Assembly: GCF_000315915.1 (NCBI RefSeq)
Contig: NC_020194.1
Location: forward strand, 248,001 to 312,000
DNA from: Henningerozyma blattae CBS 6284
Lineage: Eukaryota; Ascomycota; Saccharomycetes; Saccharomycetales; Saccharomycetaceae
Direction of reading: 5' to 3'
Length of the DNA stretch: 64,000 bases
Position 1 is the stretch's first letter, and each line of letters opens with the position of its first letter. Made by a program: the position numbers and the translations under genes. Below the pieces are notes generated by a model that was not told where the DNA came from, searched no databases, and saw nothing but the letters and a program-made list of their open reading frames with translations. Shown piece after piece: positions 51,601 to 62,027 of the stretch.

Positions 51601-51751
51601 CATTGATTAATCCATCTCGAAACCTCTTTTTAATATGTTTTTAAAAAATTAGTTTAATATTACTAATTGGTTATATAGGAAAAGTTAGTATATTAATTAA
51701 AAAAATGTATATTAATAAAGTTGTGACATACATACCACAGAATTCTTCCAT
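48699..51751 (-). CDS. SPO22: Spo22/Zip4, meiotic crossover (ZMM) TPR protein, two exons
   Basis: Meiosis-specific TPR-rich scaffold of the ZMM/synapsis-initiation group, which promotes class I crossovers. I assign it from length, all-helical TPR-like composition and position beside HOP1 (YIL073C-YIL072W); the S. cerevisiae gene also has an intron near its start. Predicted exons: 51736-51751 (ATGGAAGAATTCTGTG) and 48699-51625, joined to give 980 residues (975 in S. cerevisiae). The protein would start MEEFCEVSRWINQCISNSKP. Without splicing, the frame starts at an internal Met (MINNKIDALYLIAEN) and lacks 27 residues. The intron carries a perfect GTATGT and TACTAAC. A GGGCGGT word resembling URS1 lies about 140 bases upstream. 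Confidence 0.85.
51626..51735 (-). other. SPO22 intron
   Basis: 110-base minus-strand intron: donor GTATGT at 51730-51735, branch site TACTAAC at 51684-51690, acceptor AAAAAG ending at 51626. It is the acceptor that keeps the frame. A nearer TTAG at 51663-51666 would lead quickly to a stop. Introns of S. cerevisiae SPO22 and a few other meiotic genes are Mer1-dependent; I do not see the Mer1 enhancer AYACCCUY here. Confidence 0.8.
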
Positions 51752-52726
51752 GGTGGAAGTAAATTTTGAAATAATCTCTGACATATAATAAGTTGTACCT
51801 GTGTGTTATCTTTTTTATGTATCTTTTAGAAAAAATAGTTTATCTGAAGAAATATATTTCCCTATTTTTATAATTTTTGCAGATCATCCTTTTACCGCCC
51901 AATTAAAAAAGAAAGCCGTTACTTAATCTAAAAGGGAAATTTTTCCTGCTAGTGTTAAATATTCAACCTTAACCGCTTCAATAGTAGTATTTTGTACTAG
52001 AAACACTAAGAGTATAATTTTTATATTACGATTAGTATATCTTAGACTATTAGAATAGATAACAGTCCTGCATTGTCACTATTTTGACCAATTGAGATGC
52101 TAAACATGTATGTATTTCAGTACGTATATATATATTCAGATATCATTTCTAGAAGTACTTTTTTACTAGAGGCGTATATTTGGTAATACTTTTATAATTT
52201 TTCTAGTTTTGTTGTTTCTATCATATTCTCTTATACCAAGAGGATCTAAATGAGGGGAGCATTTCAAGAAGAAAATCACTAACTTATTATTAAGTTATAC
52301 ACATAGTTTTTAAAACATAGATATCAGAGAGCCCGGAAACGTTAAAACCACTAAAAAGCTCAATATGATTGTTATTTACACTTGATAAATACGGTATGTA
52401 TCGAGTCTTTTTATTGCTATTTATTAACATATAACTATTGAGGAATAAAAAAAAATTGAAATAAGTAATAATACGAAGAGTAAAAAAACTTTATATTGTA
52501 GTTAAAAATAATAGGCTGGTAATAAAAATAAAAAAATAATAATAATCTATATGATACAGTTCGCTAAAGACAACAACCCGGTTTGTGTCTTTCATATAAA
52601 CAAAAAGGCATTATCAAAAATATGATTTTTAAATAAGGATATTAGGAGTTTAATAATAGAAAAGGAAAAAATAAACAATACGTAAACTGAAGAATGCAAA
52701 ATGTCTGTTAAATACTATGACTTTTC
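51752..52726. other. SPO22 promoter and PIR gene 3' flank
   Basis: 975 bases of AT-rich spacer with no supported gene. It holds the URS1-like word near SPO22 and A/T-rich 3' sequence of the PIR gene. Confidence 0.5.
51893..51902 (-). promoter_or_regulatory. URS1-like element upstream of SPO22
   Basis: Minus strand reads TTGGGCGGTA, one base from the URS1 core GGCGGC recognised by Ume6 in early meiotic genes, about 140 bases upstream of the SPO22 start. Confidence 0.35.
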
Positions 52727-54094
52727 TTAACAGTTTGTTAGTTCAACAGCTTGTAAGTATACTTTTTGACATTGAGCACCTTGGTTTTCATCATAAATAT
52801 TGTAGAAATTACCAGATAAACATTGGTAGAAAACATCGCTGTCACCTAAAGCCAAGTTACCTTGTGGTGTGATAGACCAACCAGCAGCGTAAATGGCACC
52901 AGCTTGTGGTGGTGGACCATCAAATTGGAATTGTCTGTTAGCAACAATAGAACCAATTCTACCCTTTTCATCGGTTAAGATACCATTCTTTAGATTCATT
53001 GTTAAAGTACCATTGTTTTTACAGGCGGTAGCTTGGAAGAAAGAATCATCAGAAGCTTGAGGAGCAGAGGTAGAAGCAGTTGAAGAGCCAGAGGCTTTAG
53101 TGCTAGAACCAGAAACAGCTGGGGCAGCAGTGTTTTTGGTACCGTTAGAGGTAGTAGTAGCTGGCTTGTTGGTAGCTTGTATTTGGCCATCAGTAATTTG
53201 TGATACAGCAGTTTCAGTCTTAACTGAAGAAGTGGTAGTTGGAGCAAAAGTTGGAGCTTCAGCCTTTGTGGTAGCTTGAACTTGACCATCACCAATTTGA
53301 GAAACAGCAGCTTCCGTTCTCTTTGGAACAGCAGCAACAGTTGGTTTGGTAGTTGGTGTACAAGCCTTTGGTTTAGTTACAGCAACAGTAGCTTGAACTT
53401 GACCGTCAGTAATTTGAGAAACTGCAGCAGCACCTTCTTCACAACCATTAGCAGCTGGAGCTGGTGGGGCTTGGGCTGGTGGAGTAATTGTCTTGGTTTC
53501 AGCAGTAACAGAAGTGAAAGTTGTAGCAAAAGTTTCTTCAGTGACTGAAGTGACGGTCTTAGCGAAAGTTTTAGCAGTAGTTTGTTGAGCAAAATTAGTG
53601 ACAGTAGTAGCTTCAGTCATAACATTAACGGCAGTGCTGGTAGTAGCAATTGTTGCAACTTTGGTTGTAGTGGTAGCTTCAGTCTTGACAGCAACGTTAG
53701 TAACAGTGGTAGCTTGAGTCATAACTTCAACAGCAGTGTTAGTGGTAGCAACAGTCTTTGGAGCAACAGCGGTATTGGTTGTAACTTCAGTTTTTGGGGC
53801 TGGGGCTGGTGGAGCGGCTGGTGGTGGAGTTTTAATTGGAGTACCAGTGGTGGTAGTAGCGGCTTGAATTTGACCATCACCAATTTGAGAAATAGCATCT
53901 CTCTTTCCTTTAGCAGCAGAGGAGGTGGAAGTAGCTAATGGGAAGACTGCAATACCAAATGAACCATTGTAATTTGATATAGCGCCACTAAAGGTAGCGT
54001 TTGGGCTCAATGTAGACCATGGTTCAGATGGTACATAAGCAGCCATAGCGACAGTAGCTAAAGAAGCAGCAGCGAGCGTGTGTTTGTATTGCAT
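52727..54094 (-). CDS. PIR-family covalently linked cell wall protein
   Basis: Secreted protein with internal repeats, attached to beta-1,3-glucan through PIR repeats by alkali-sensitive ester links. The 455-residue product has a signal peptide (about 1-18), the PIR N-terminus [11 protein letters not shown], a Kex2 site KGKR (62-65), and four SQI(G/T)DGQ(I/V)QA repeats. It ends with the conserved four-cysteine domain ([39 protein letters not shown], final C). It most resembles Hsp150/Pir1/Cis3. Between repeats 1 and 2 lies an unusual Pro-rich patch and a Thr/Val/Ala-rich block (about 100-235), and two extra Cys flank repeat 2. S. cerevisiae has no PIR gene between SPO22 and HOP1, so this copy moved or arose here. 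Confidence 0.92.
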   Translation of the reverse strand: MQYKHTLAAASLATVAMAAYVPSEPWSTLSPNATFSGAISNYNGSFGIAVFPLATSTSSAAKGKRDAISQIGDGQIQAATTTTGTPIKTPPPAAPPAPAPKTEVTTNTAVAPKTVATTNTAVEVMTQATTVTNVAVKTEATTTTKVATIATTSTAVNVMTEATTVTNFAQQTTAKTFAKTVTSVTEETFATTFTSVTAETKTITPPAQAPPAPAANGCEEGAAAVSQITDGQVQATVAVTKPKACTPTTKPTVAAVPKRTEAAVSQIGDGQVQATTKAEAPTFAPTTTSSVKTETAVSQITDGQIQATNKPATTTSNGTKNTAAPAVSGSSTKASGSSTASTSAPQASDDSFFQATACKNNGTLTMNLKNGILTDEKGRIGSIVANRQFQFDGPPPQAGAIYAAGWSITPQGNLALGDSDVFYQCLSGNFYNIYDENQGAQCQKVYLQAVELTNC

Positions 54095-54875
54095 TTTTGG
54101 ATGACTTTATCTGAGGCTGGAGGAGAGATGAATTACTATATATCTTTTTCCTTGGCTGTTTTATTTATAATATAATGGGGGAGAAAGTGAGACATTTTTT
54201 AGTATGAATTGACGAATATTTCAGAACTATTTATATGGTTTATCTAATGAAAATAAACAAACCAGATAACGGTCGGAGATACAAAAATATACAATATTGA
54301 TAGATTCCTTTTGCAACAAAATTACTTTGTTGATTTATTGACAGTATACCTACCAGCTTTCCTACTCAGAACTACTTTCTATGAGGTGTGTACTGTCTTT
54401 TTTTTTCGTGCCCCTCAATATATGCTCATTTGAAATAGGGTAATATTGGAACCGACTTTTAATGTTTGTTGATGATTAAATTAGATGGGAAATCGGTGAA
54501 TCCTTATTTAAGAGATAGTTCCCCTTGACACATATCTCCTTTTCGTAATTTTTTATTTCCTAAAAACACGACTTTATTTTTGGAAAGCAGCTTCTCTAAC
54601 TAATTAATATTCCCAATGAAGCCCCGAAACCTTTAAATTACTAAAAAGAACTTGCTAAGTTTCATTGTTGTCATTACTTAGCCAACAAACGTAGTATTAG
54701 AAATTTAGTACTCTGGAGAAGAGTTAATTTTAAATTAATTTCCTCATATGGCTGCCAAGATTTATATTTTTTTCTGTCAAAACTGACCTAATTAAGGTTC
54801 ATATCAACAACGCGGCTAACTTTTCAGAATCTTGAAAAAATTTAATTCGCGACTTTATACGGCTATAAGGTTTAT

Positions 54876-54916
54876 TTTCGCGTGCGACTTTCCTCATTTA
54901 GAATCTCAACACGAAA
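54876..54916. promoter_or_regulatory. Paired SCB-like words upstream of the PIR gene
   Basis: Minus-strand CGCGAAA (54876-54882) and plus-strand CACGAAA (54910-54916) match the Swi4-Swi6 consensus. Cell-wall genes are common SBF targets; use here is inferred. Confidence 0.35.
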
Positions 54917-56059
54917 AATTGAAAATAAGAATAGAAAACCTTACAAAATTATAACCGAACCGGGCTCATCAATTTTTAAAGATAATAGTCTAATTTTGAG
55001 CAAGTAAATATTGAATAAGTGAAACTTTAGGATTAGTCTTTTCCAAAAGGGAAAGCTGGACCAATTGGATGTAAACATAACAGTTTTGAGGCTGTGTAAT
55101 TTTTTACGGAGTTTTTGATCATTGGCTTATAGTTTTATAAAGTAATTATGAAAACTATGAGAGGAAATTGTCTGCCTTTTAGCTAATTCTCATACCCATT
55201 TTGTATATATTGTTTCTAGATTGGATATCTTCATGAAGGAAAATTGGTACTAAAAGAAAAAGCTCCTGAATTTTATTAGTTAGTGATAGAAAGCTAAACA
55301 CTAGTAATTAAATGGAAGACAGCTAACTTAATAAATGGTGCTACATATAAGTGGATGGAGATTATTAAAGAAATGTTCTCCGAACGTTTGTCGTTCGTGT
55401 TCCATTTTTTCTAAATTTGGTCACAAGAGATCTGTCATCTCCATAGCATCTATTTATTGTTCATTTAACAAAACAGCTTTGGGGTAAGGTTTTCCAAATA
55501 AAGACACTCGGTATTACACTTCTAGAGAAAAAGGGTTAGAGACTCAGAATATAAATATATTTGTTAGAAACATAGAAGGAAGATTTAAGTTTTAAAACAG
55601 TTGAAGATATTTACTTTATTATCAATTTAAAGCTGAATATCCCTATTTTATCTTATGGTATTTCCATTATAAATTTTTTTTCAACATATAAGATATAACT
55701 TAACTGCTTTGGAAGTTTTTTGTTTATTTACTTTCTTATTACTCTTGAGCTGCTTGTTTATTTTAGCAAGCAAGGTGTATATTTTGAACCGTAGCTGAAA
55801 TTTCGTTATATTACTAATGAAAATTCATAAACAACAAAAAAGAAAAGTCTTTATAAAGTAAAGATCTCTATTGGGCCCGTTGTCAAGATCACCTGAACTT
55901 ATTGCATTACCTGAAGCGTAAAGGTAGAACTCCAGTGCCCTCCAATCTGTGATCACATGATAAGCTCCAATTCTCATTACAAATCAAAAATGAACTCATG
56001 TCAATTAAGAATTGATTTTCTCACTACAGATTTTGTATTACTCTTTGTATATATAGTCT

Positions 56060-56069
56060 GAGCGGCTAA
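56060..56069 (+). promoter_or_regulatory. URS1-like element upstream of HOP1
   Basis: GAGCGGCTAA, one mismatch from the URS1 core GGCGGCTA, about 260 bases before the HOP1 ATG. HOP1 is a classic URS1-controlled early meiotic gene in S. cerevisiae. Confidence 0.4.
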
Positions 56070-56327
56070 AAAAATATTCCAGCGGTTATTTCGGTTACCC
56101 GCCTCTATATTTCGGACATATTTTAAGGGAACGCGAAACTTTAAAAAGGAGAAGATCCAAGAGATCAGCATCGTAAGATTTATCAGACTTGATTCTTAGT
56201 TTAAAATTCATTAGATAATCAATCTTTGTTCATGTTAAATTTTATTGAACTTTAGAAAATATTGAGTCAAAATCAAATTATTTTTGGAAAATATCAAAAT
56301 CTATACTAGCATTTGAAATTTTATAAA

Positions 56328-58172
56328 ATGTCAACAAGCCAATATGTTAAGACGCAGATCAAAAATCCCAATGTAGCTCAGAAGCAAAGTACGAGTAATT
56401 CAACTGATATTTCAACAGAACAGTCTCAACGATTGATTCAAACAATGCTAACTATGTCATTTGGTTGTCTAACTTTTCTTCGTGGTTTATTTCCGGATGA
56501 CAATTTTGCTGATCAACGGTTTGTTCCTGAAAAGATAGAAAAAAATTACAATAAAGATAATGTATCTCATGCCAACTCAATTAGAATAAAAACTTTGAAA
56601 AGAGGGAAATCTAATGAAGCTGATATTTTATTAGACTGGTTGGAAAAAGGTGTCTTCAAATCGTTAAAGTTGAAATATTTGAAAGGGCTAAGTTTTGGTA
56701 TCTTTTTAGATGAAAATAATCCAAGCTCATTGATCGAAAATTATATTTTTACTTTTGAATATGGTAAAAATGATAATGGTATAAAGATGAGTATCAAAAA
56801 TGATACCTCATCAAATGAGTCAATTTCTCTATTGGATTCCAGAATAATGGTTCAACAATTGATGAGGAGATTTATTATTCTAACTCAATCATTAGAACCT
56901 TTGCCCCAAAAGAAGTATATATCAATGCATTTGATATTCAATTCAAATACACCTCAATCTTACCAACCTTCAAACTTTAAAGATGCTACTTATGAAGAAA
57001 AACCAACAATTAAGATTCCAACGAATAATTTGATCTCGAAATCGTCTACAGTCGGTTCATTAGAAACAAAATGCCATCAAGTGGAAATTACAGTTCTTTC
57101 TACAAATGAGTCGGATTTAACTAATCCAGAAGTAGATTGTGACGTAATTGAGCCTATTTCAAGATTTTGTTTATCACCAGATCAAATTTCAGGTAGTAGA
57201 CGAGGTACCATAAATGGGTATGATACTCAATCACAAACAGGAAATATATTAGGAAATGTATTGCAATCTTCACAGACAAGTGTACAACCTACTCAATATG
57301 TGGCACACCAAGAAAGAGATACGGAATGTGAATGTGGGGTTGCTTCGCCTGCTAAGGTAACCTCTACAAAAATTTGCAAAATTTGTAAGAAGAAAGTCCA
57401 TGGTTTCTGTTATGGTAATATAAGAGAAAATCGTGTTCCAGCATGCTTTATGTGTTGCTTTGGTCCAGAATTAGAAAGCAAATCCTCTGAATTTAAAGAT
57501 TTGATGACTTTACGAAAATGCTATAGAACTTTATCAAAGAAAAGAAGTTTTCCACCCTCAGTTATGACTTTTGCTGAATACATGTTCAGAAAGGAAGACA
57601 TAACAGATGAAATTAAAAATAGAATTGCCTTTGCTATAACTATATTTTTTTCAGATAATACACTCTCAGCTCAAGGAAATACTGATCAGACCGGTAGCCA
57701 AGCCTTAAGACCCAATTTCGTTTCAATTGATATACCAGGCATAGCTATTCCCAACTTTGGGGAATTAAAGGAAGGACAGACAACAGATATTCGTTTTACC
57801 TTAAGATCTGAAAATTCAAGAGATTGCTATACAACAGATATACCTTATTCTAAGAAACAGATCAAAAAATGGCTGGATGAAGTTCTGGAATTAAGTAGAC
57901 AAAGTATACAACAACTACAAAGTGGAACATTCGGTATTGATACTTTAGAGATCACAGATAATACTGAAACACAGGATCCAATTGAAGTGAATCAAAAGAA
58001 AAGAACTAGAATTAACTTGGAAGGATACATTGATGATAGTTCTCCTTCTGTTAATGATACAAGTATTATTGAAAAAGAAACACCTAGAAAAATACCAAAA
58101 ATTAGTGTTTCAAAAAAACTTTACCAAGTAACTGGTAAATCTAAAATATTGCATTTATCAATAGAAATTTAA
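56328..58172 (+). CDS. HOP1: Hop1, HORMA-domain meiotic chromosome axis protein
   Basis: Meiosis-specific axial-element protein that promotes double-strand breaks, interhomolog bias and the pachytene checkpoint through Mek1. The start chosen here gives 614 residues (605 in S. cerevisiae). An in-frame ATG five codons earlier (56313) is also open, but MSTSQYVK fits the family better. The HORMA domain covers about 25-275, starting TEQSQRLIQTMLTMSFGCL and containing LLDSR(I/R)MVQQLMRRFI. A zinc-binding PHD-like module follows at about 334-380 (CECG, CKICKKKVHGFCYG, CFMC). A winged-helix-like region and the C-terminal closure-type motif with KIPKISVSKK come last. Next to SPO22 as in S. cerevisiae, apart from the intervening PIR gene. 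Confidence 0.96.
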   Translation: MSTSQYVKTQIKNPNVAQKQSTSNSTDISTEQSQRLIQTMLTMSFGCLTFLRGLFPDDNFADQRFVPEKIEKNYNKDNVSHANSIRIKTLKRGKSNEADILLDWLEKGVFKSLKLKYLKGLSFGIFLDENNPSSLIENYIFTFEYGKNDNGIKMSIKNDTSSNESISLLDSRIMVQQLMRRFIILTQSLEPLPQKKYISMHLIFNSNTPQSYQPSNFKDATYEEKPTIKIPTNNLISKSSTVGSLETKCHQVEITVLSTNESDLTNPEVDCDVIEPISRFCLSPDQISGSRRGTINGYDTQSQTGNILGNVLQSSQTSVQPTQYVAHQERDTECECGVASPAKVTSTKICKICKKKVHGFCYGNIRENRVPACFMCCFGPELESKSSEFKDLMTLRKCYRTLSKKRSFPPSVMTFAEYMFRKEDITDEIKNRIAFAITIFFSDNTLSAQGNTDQTGSQALRPNFVSIDIPGIAIPNFGELKEGQTTDIRFTLRSENSRDCYTTDIPYSKKQIKKWLDEVLELSRQSIQQLQSGTFGIDTLEITDNTETQDPIEVNQKKRTRINLEGYIDDSSPSVNDTSIIEKETPRKIPKISVSKKLYQVTGKSKILHLSIEI

Positions 58173-59936
58173 ATATCTCGGTTGCTATTAAAGTAAGCTT
58201 TAAGATTAAATATTTTCCTGGTGGTTAGAGAATCTGTCAATAATTCATCACAGGATGATATAATTTATGTATTATCAATTATAATTAACTTTACGAAAAG
58301 AAAAATAGATATATGTTATATTGTATTCGTAAAATTTTTTTACTCAGTTATTATTAAATTAGATTTCCGAATTCTGTATATAATATTTTTTATTTGTATT
58401 TTTTATATTTTTGACCAGAATCTAAATTTTTAAAAATTAATAAAACTTGAAAATAGCTGAACATCTGATAAATATAATATACATTCTAACAATATAATCA
58501 AACACAAAAAAAATAGATAACCTTTTCACAATTGAGTTACTTGACTGAAGTTAATAGTAATTGAAACTCAAAATTCTACATAGTTTTTATAATCTTACTA
58601 GTTTATATAATGAAAGATGAATGAACTATTCATTTTCGAAATATAGTCTAAATATAGAGGCGGTTCTGTGGTATGTAAGAAATAGATGAGCGTTTATATG
58701 GAAATCAATAATAATTGGTGGAAAATCATAGACATATCTAAAAATTTGAATATTTGACAATATCAAGGGAGAAAAAGCAAAATTAAAAACAAAGTAAAAA
58801 AAATACAAAAATCGTAGCATATAGTATTTTTCCAACCTCAGAGCCAAAATCGTGATTTATCCGTGTTAAAATATAACCCTAAGGAGAAATAATTAGCCTA
58901 GGACTAATTCATAAATAATGACCAAAATATTGATACCAATTAAAGGTACTATAATAAAAGATCAAAAAATTATACCATAATCAAAATTAGCTTCAGACAA
59001 TTTAGTTATTAGATACAATAGAGAGTATGCCAAATAATCAAATTGATTGAAACGGTAGGTTTTAATCATGTGTAGTATAATTAATATAGTTGAATTTATG
59101 TTAGTAAAAAATATTCAATAGAAAAATGTAAATTGTTCAAAAAACTGGTTGATACATACTCCTTAGTAGTGTTTGAACCGCACTAATTAATTGAATGACC
59201 TTAGATTTTGTAGTGTTTTCAGTCTGACCAAATACAGGGCCATCATTTGAGCTTTTTCCCAAACCGACTATTTTACAGCGTGATAATGTTACAGATGTAT
59301 AGCATTTTAGATAAAAAGTTAGTAATATATTTTAATAGCATATATTTGGTTGAAATGTTACAAATAGTGAATCACATACTTCTTCTTAGAAATCTTTCTT
59401 CGTTTAGAACTGCAACTGCATTAATTAGCAATAAAATAACGTAGAACAATCTCCCTAGGCCAAACAACATCATTGTTTATAGAATATCGAACGTTTTGTC
59501 TATCAATCAATTTAATATACTAAATCTATCGTATGTTGAATATGCCATTATGTGTATCTTTATGTTCCATTCTCTTTAAGGTTAACGATCTATTCTATTA
59601 ACAACTAAATACAGTTGCTAGACTTCGCAATTTGTCCATGAAAAATATTTCACGTGACTGAAAAACTTGAATCTTAAATCTTGTTTATTTAATATATTAG
59701 AAGAAATATAATAAATATCTATCAAAAAAAGTTCATAAATTTCTATTGAATGCCATAATCTACGACTTCAATTGGTATTTATAATATATATATTTAAAAT
59801 CCGAAGTTTTAGAAGATGCATGAAGAGAAATGATCAATCCTATATACAGTAATGCTAGTAATTAAGATTATATCAAACTGATGTCTTACTAAACAAGTAA
59901 TAAAATAACGGTAAGAGAAAAGGAATATAAAAGATG
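58173..59936. other. Long convergent spacer HOP1 / YIL067C
   Basis: 1764 bases between two converging 3' ends, unusually long for such a spacer. In S. cerevisiae PCI8, MAM33, RPS24B and SEC6 lie here; none is recognisable. Short open frames of 65-73 codons show no protein-like features. It holds a CACGTG at 59651-59656 and two isolated TACTAAC words on the minus strand (59100-59106 and 59318-59324) that do not belong to a convincing gene. Confidence 0.55.
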
Positions 59937-62027
59937 TTAGGTTACACCAGGTTCAGGTTTATGCCATATACCTTCAGGCCATTCTAAAATACCTGCATTT
60001 GTATAATCACCCCGATAACGTTGCGGATTTCTTATTGAACATTGTGCAATTCTTAAATATAAGTCGATATTTGTTGTGTTGGCATCTTTATTTTCTGTCA
60101 ATGCTTTATCAATCCAGCTACCGAATTCAGAATTTTCAGTCATCAAAGTATCCAGATTAATGGTTGTGTTTTTGCCAACATAAACTTCTATATCATTCAC
60201 CAAAAGTGAAAATCCATCGATAGTACCAGTATCATCTTTTACAATATCATCTGAATCCAAGCTCCACGATATGATATTTGGAGTATTTTGATTGTAATCT
60301 AAGAAGAAAGGTGGCTCTAATAAGCCACCTGCTTCCCCTCTTAACAGTGCAAAATCAGTTTCAACAATACTTGCAAAATCCCACCTAGAAACGCCTGACA
60401 TTATCAAACCAAACAAAATACCTTGAAATAGGTAAGCCGAGGCATTCCTTGTTGCACATCCTGGAATTAAAACGATACCAAGAATATAATGGTGTAATCT
60501 TAAAGTTAAACCTGGAATCAAGGCCAAAAGAACGATAACAAATATGCCTGAGATATAGATTTTAAAATATTTTCTTAATCTTCCTGATTTCCATAATGAG
60601 TAAACTTGAATAAAGGCACATATTAATATTGTAAGAATAATAGAACCAACGGCAGTTATAGCACCTTGCTGTTCTTTTAAATCATTGGCCGTCAATCTAT
60701 CAACTGGTAAACGATCAAAGGTAACATTATTCATAACACCAAGCCAAAACATTGGATACCATAATAGAACTTTTGCACATGGAGAGCCATTTTCTAGAGT
60801 ACGCCTTATTGTAGATTTCCACATAACATATACAACAAAACATAACGGCAATAACCGTTGAAATCCTATACTAAATAATTCATACACAGTTACTGATTCA
60901 TGAGGATCCGTGATTAGTGGTGGATCTAGAGCTAAAACTAAAGTCCAATAACCACTAAGGGCAGTAATCCAATAACCATATAGACTCTCAGAAAGATAAA
61001 ATACAGGTAAACCCAATATGATATTAGTGAATACAATTAAAAATCTTGGATCATAACAGCCAGAGGCAACGCCTTCTTTGAAAGCTCTGAAAGAAAATGA
61101 TGCAGGGAAATAAGAATTGAACGCTACTGAAAATTTTGTTCTATATTTACCTTCTCTTGAAGGGAAACCATCTTTAAAACCATCCAGAGAAACTCTTGCG
61201 CAGCCACCAAAAAATGGAGATACAATACCTGCATGAACAGCAGAGCCACACATAAATGAATCTGCTCTATATGGGTAAGATAGAAGATCACTTGTATCAT
61301 CTGAACTTGGCATTTCCATCTTACCGCCACCTATTTCATAACCAGTATATTTAACTCTTCTACTCCCCACCGCAATAGCTGAATAAGCCCAAGCACCTCT
61401 ATCACATAAAGCTGGACATCTAATAATATATTCAGTATTATCGAATGGTCGACACAGTTCACCATTTAAACCACATTCATTATTTGAACCTTGCCAATCC
61501 AAATGTGTATTACAACCTAATGATATAATCGGTATCTTATCATCACCGTTTTTTGGATAAAAATAAGGTAACTCTAATAAATATGGCTCAAAAATACTAA
61601 AGAATATACTTAACCAAACACAACAATATATTACGAGTAAAAGCAAGCGAAGATTAGGATTTTGAAATCTTTTTTTATAAACATCATTAGGGAAGTTTTC
61701 AAGTCTTGTAGTCCAACTAAAATATTTTGGGAAAACTGGTGGATCGTCAGTAGGGTCTCTTGGTCCATTACCATAATCTCTAAGAAACTTTGTTATAGGG
61801 GAAGAATTTTCCAAAAGCTCCCAATTTTCGTCATGCAAATTAATTGTTGACTCGATTTCAAATGGGTCAGGTGCGGGCGACATAGATATTGAACCTGCTG
61901 TAAAGTCCTCTAATAGAAATGCATCGTTATTAGTCTCTAGTTCCGTTTCATCCTCCTCTTGTATCTCTTGCAATGTCTTCATGTTTAAAGAGTTTATAGT
62001 TGATTCTTTATCTTTGGCCTTTCTCAA
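59937..62027 (-). CDS. YIL067C: YIL067C-like LCCL-domain multi-spanning membrane protein
   Basis: Function unknown in S. cerevisiae. The 696-residue product (678 there) has a cytosolic acidic N-terminus (about 1-120) and a first membrane segment (about 128-148). A lumenal LCCL domain with many Cys follows (about 165-300; LGCNTHLDW, CPALCDRGAWAYSAIAVGS, FMCGSAVHAGIVSPFFGGCARVSL). At least six further membrane helices run between about 330 and 560. LCCL domains are thought to bind lipids or ligands in the secretory pathway. Adjacency to the RNR large-subunit gene matches YIL067C-YIL066C. The first Met is used; a second Met lies at residue 16. Confidence 0.92.
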   Translation of the reverse strand: MRKAKDKESTINSLNMKTLQEIQEEDETELETNNDAFLLEDFTAGSISMSPAPDPFEIESTINLHDENWELLENSSPITKFLRDYGNGPRDPTDDPPVFPKYFSWTTRLENFPNDVYKKRFQNPNLRLLLLVIYCCVWLSIFFSIFEPYLLELPYFYPKNGDDKIPIISLGCNTHLDWQGSNNECGLNGELCRPFDNTEYIIRCPALCDRGAWAYSAIAVGSRRVKYTGYEIGGGKMEMPSSDDTSDLLSYPYRADSFMCGSAVHAGIVSPFFGGCARVSLDGFKDGFPSREGKYRTKFSVAFNSYFPASFSFRAFKEGVASGCYDPRFLIVFTNIILGLPVFYLSESLYGYWITALSGYWTLVLALDPPLITDPHESVTVYELFSIGFQRLLPLCFVVYVMWKSTIRRTLENGSPCAKVLLWYPMFWLGVMNNVTFDRLPVDRLTANDLKEQQGAITAVGSIILTILICAFIQVYSLWKSGRLRKYFKIYISGIFVIVLLALIPGLTLRLHHYILGIVLIPGCATRNASAYLFQGILFGLIMSGVSRWDFASIVETDFALLRGEAGGLLEPPFFLDYNQNTPNIISWSLDSDDIVKDDTGTIDGFSLLVNDIEVYVGKNTTINLDTLMTENSEFGSWIDKALTENKDANTTNIDLYLRIAQCSIRNPQRYRGDYTNAGILEWPEGIWHKPEPGVT

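Larger units (their letters stand above)
54095..56327. other. PIR-HOP1 divergent intergenic region
   Basis: About 2.2 kb without a supported gene. On the PIR side there are TTTCGCG (54876-54882) and CACGAAA (54910-54916), both matching the SCB form CRCGAAA, about 800 bases from the PIR start. On the HOP1 side GAGCGGCTAA (56060-56069) resembles URS1. No tRNA, LTR or ORF is recognised. Confidence 0.5.

Noticed and set aside
53276..53938. Ser/Asn/Trp-rich ORFs antisense to the PIR gene
   Set aside because: Shadows of the repetitive Thr/Ala-coding strand.
58221..58433. 70-codon hydrophobic ORF after HOP1
   Set aside because: Ile/Phe/Tyr-rich composition is what random AT-rich sequence gives; no conserved features.
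59100..59324. Two minus-strand TACTAAC words with an upstream GTATGT at 59154-59159
   Set aside because: The sequence upstream of the donor gives only a 20-codon frame with a stop before the donor; no exon joins to a protein-like frame, and no RPS24 remnant is seen.
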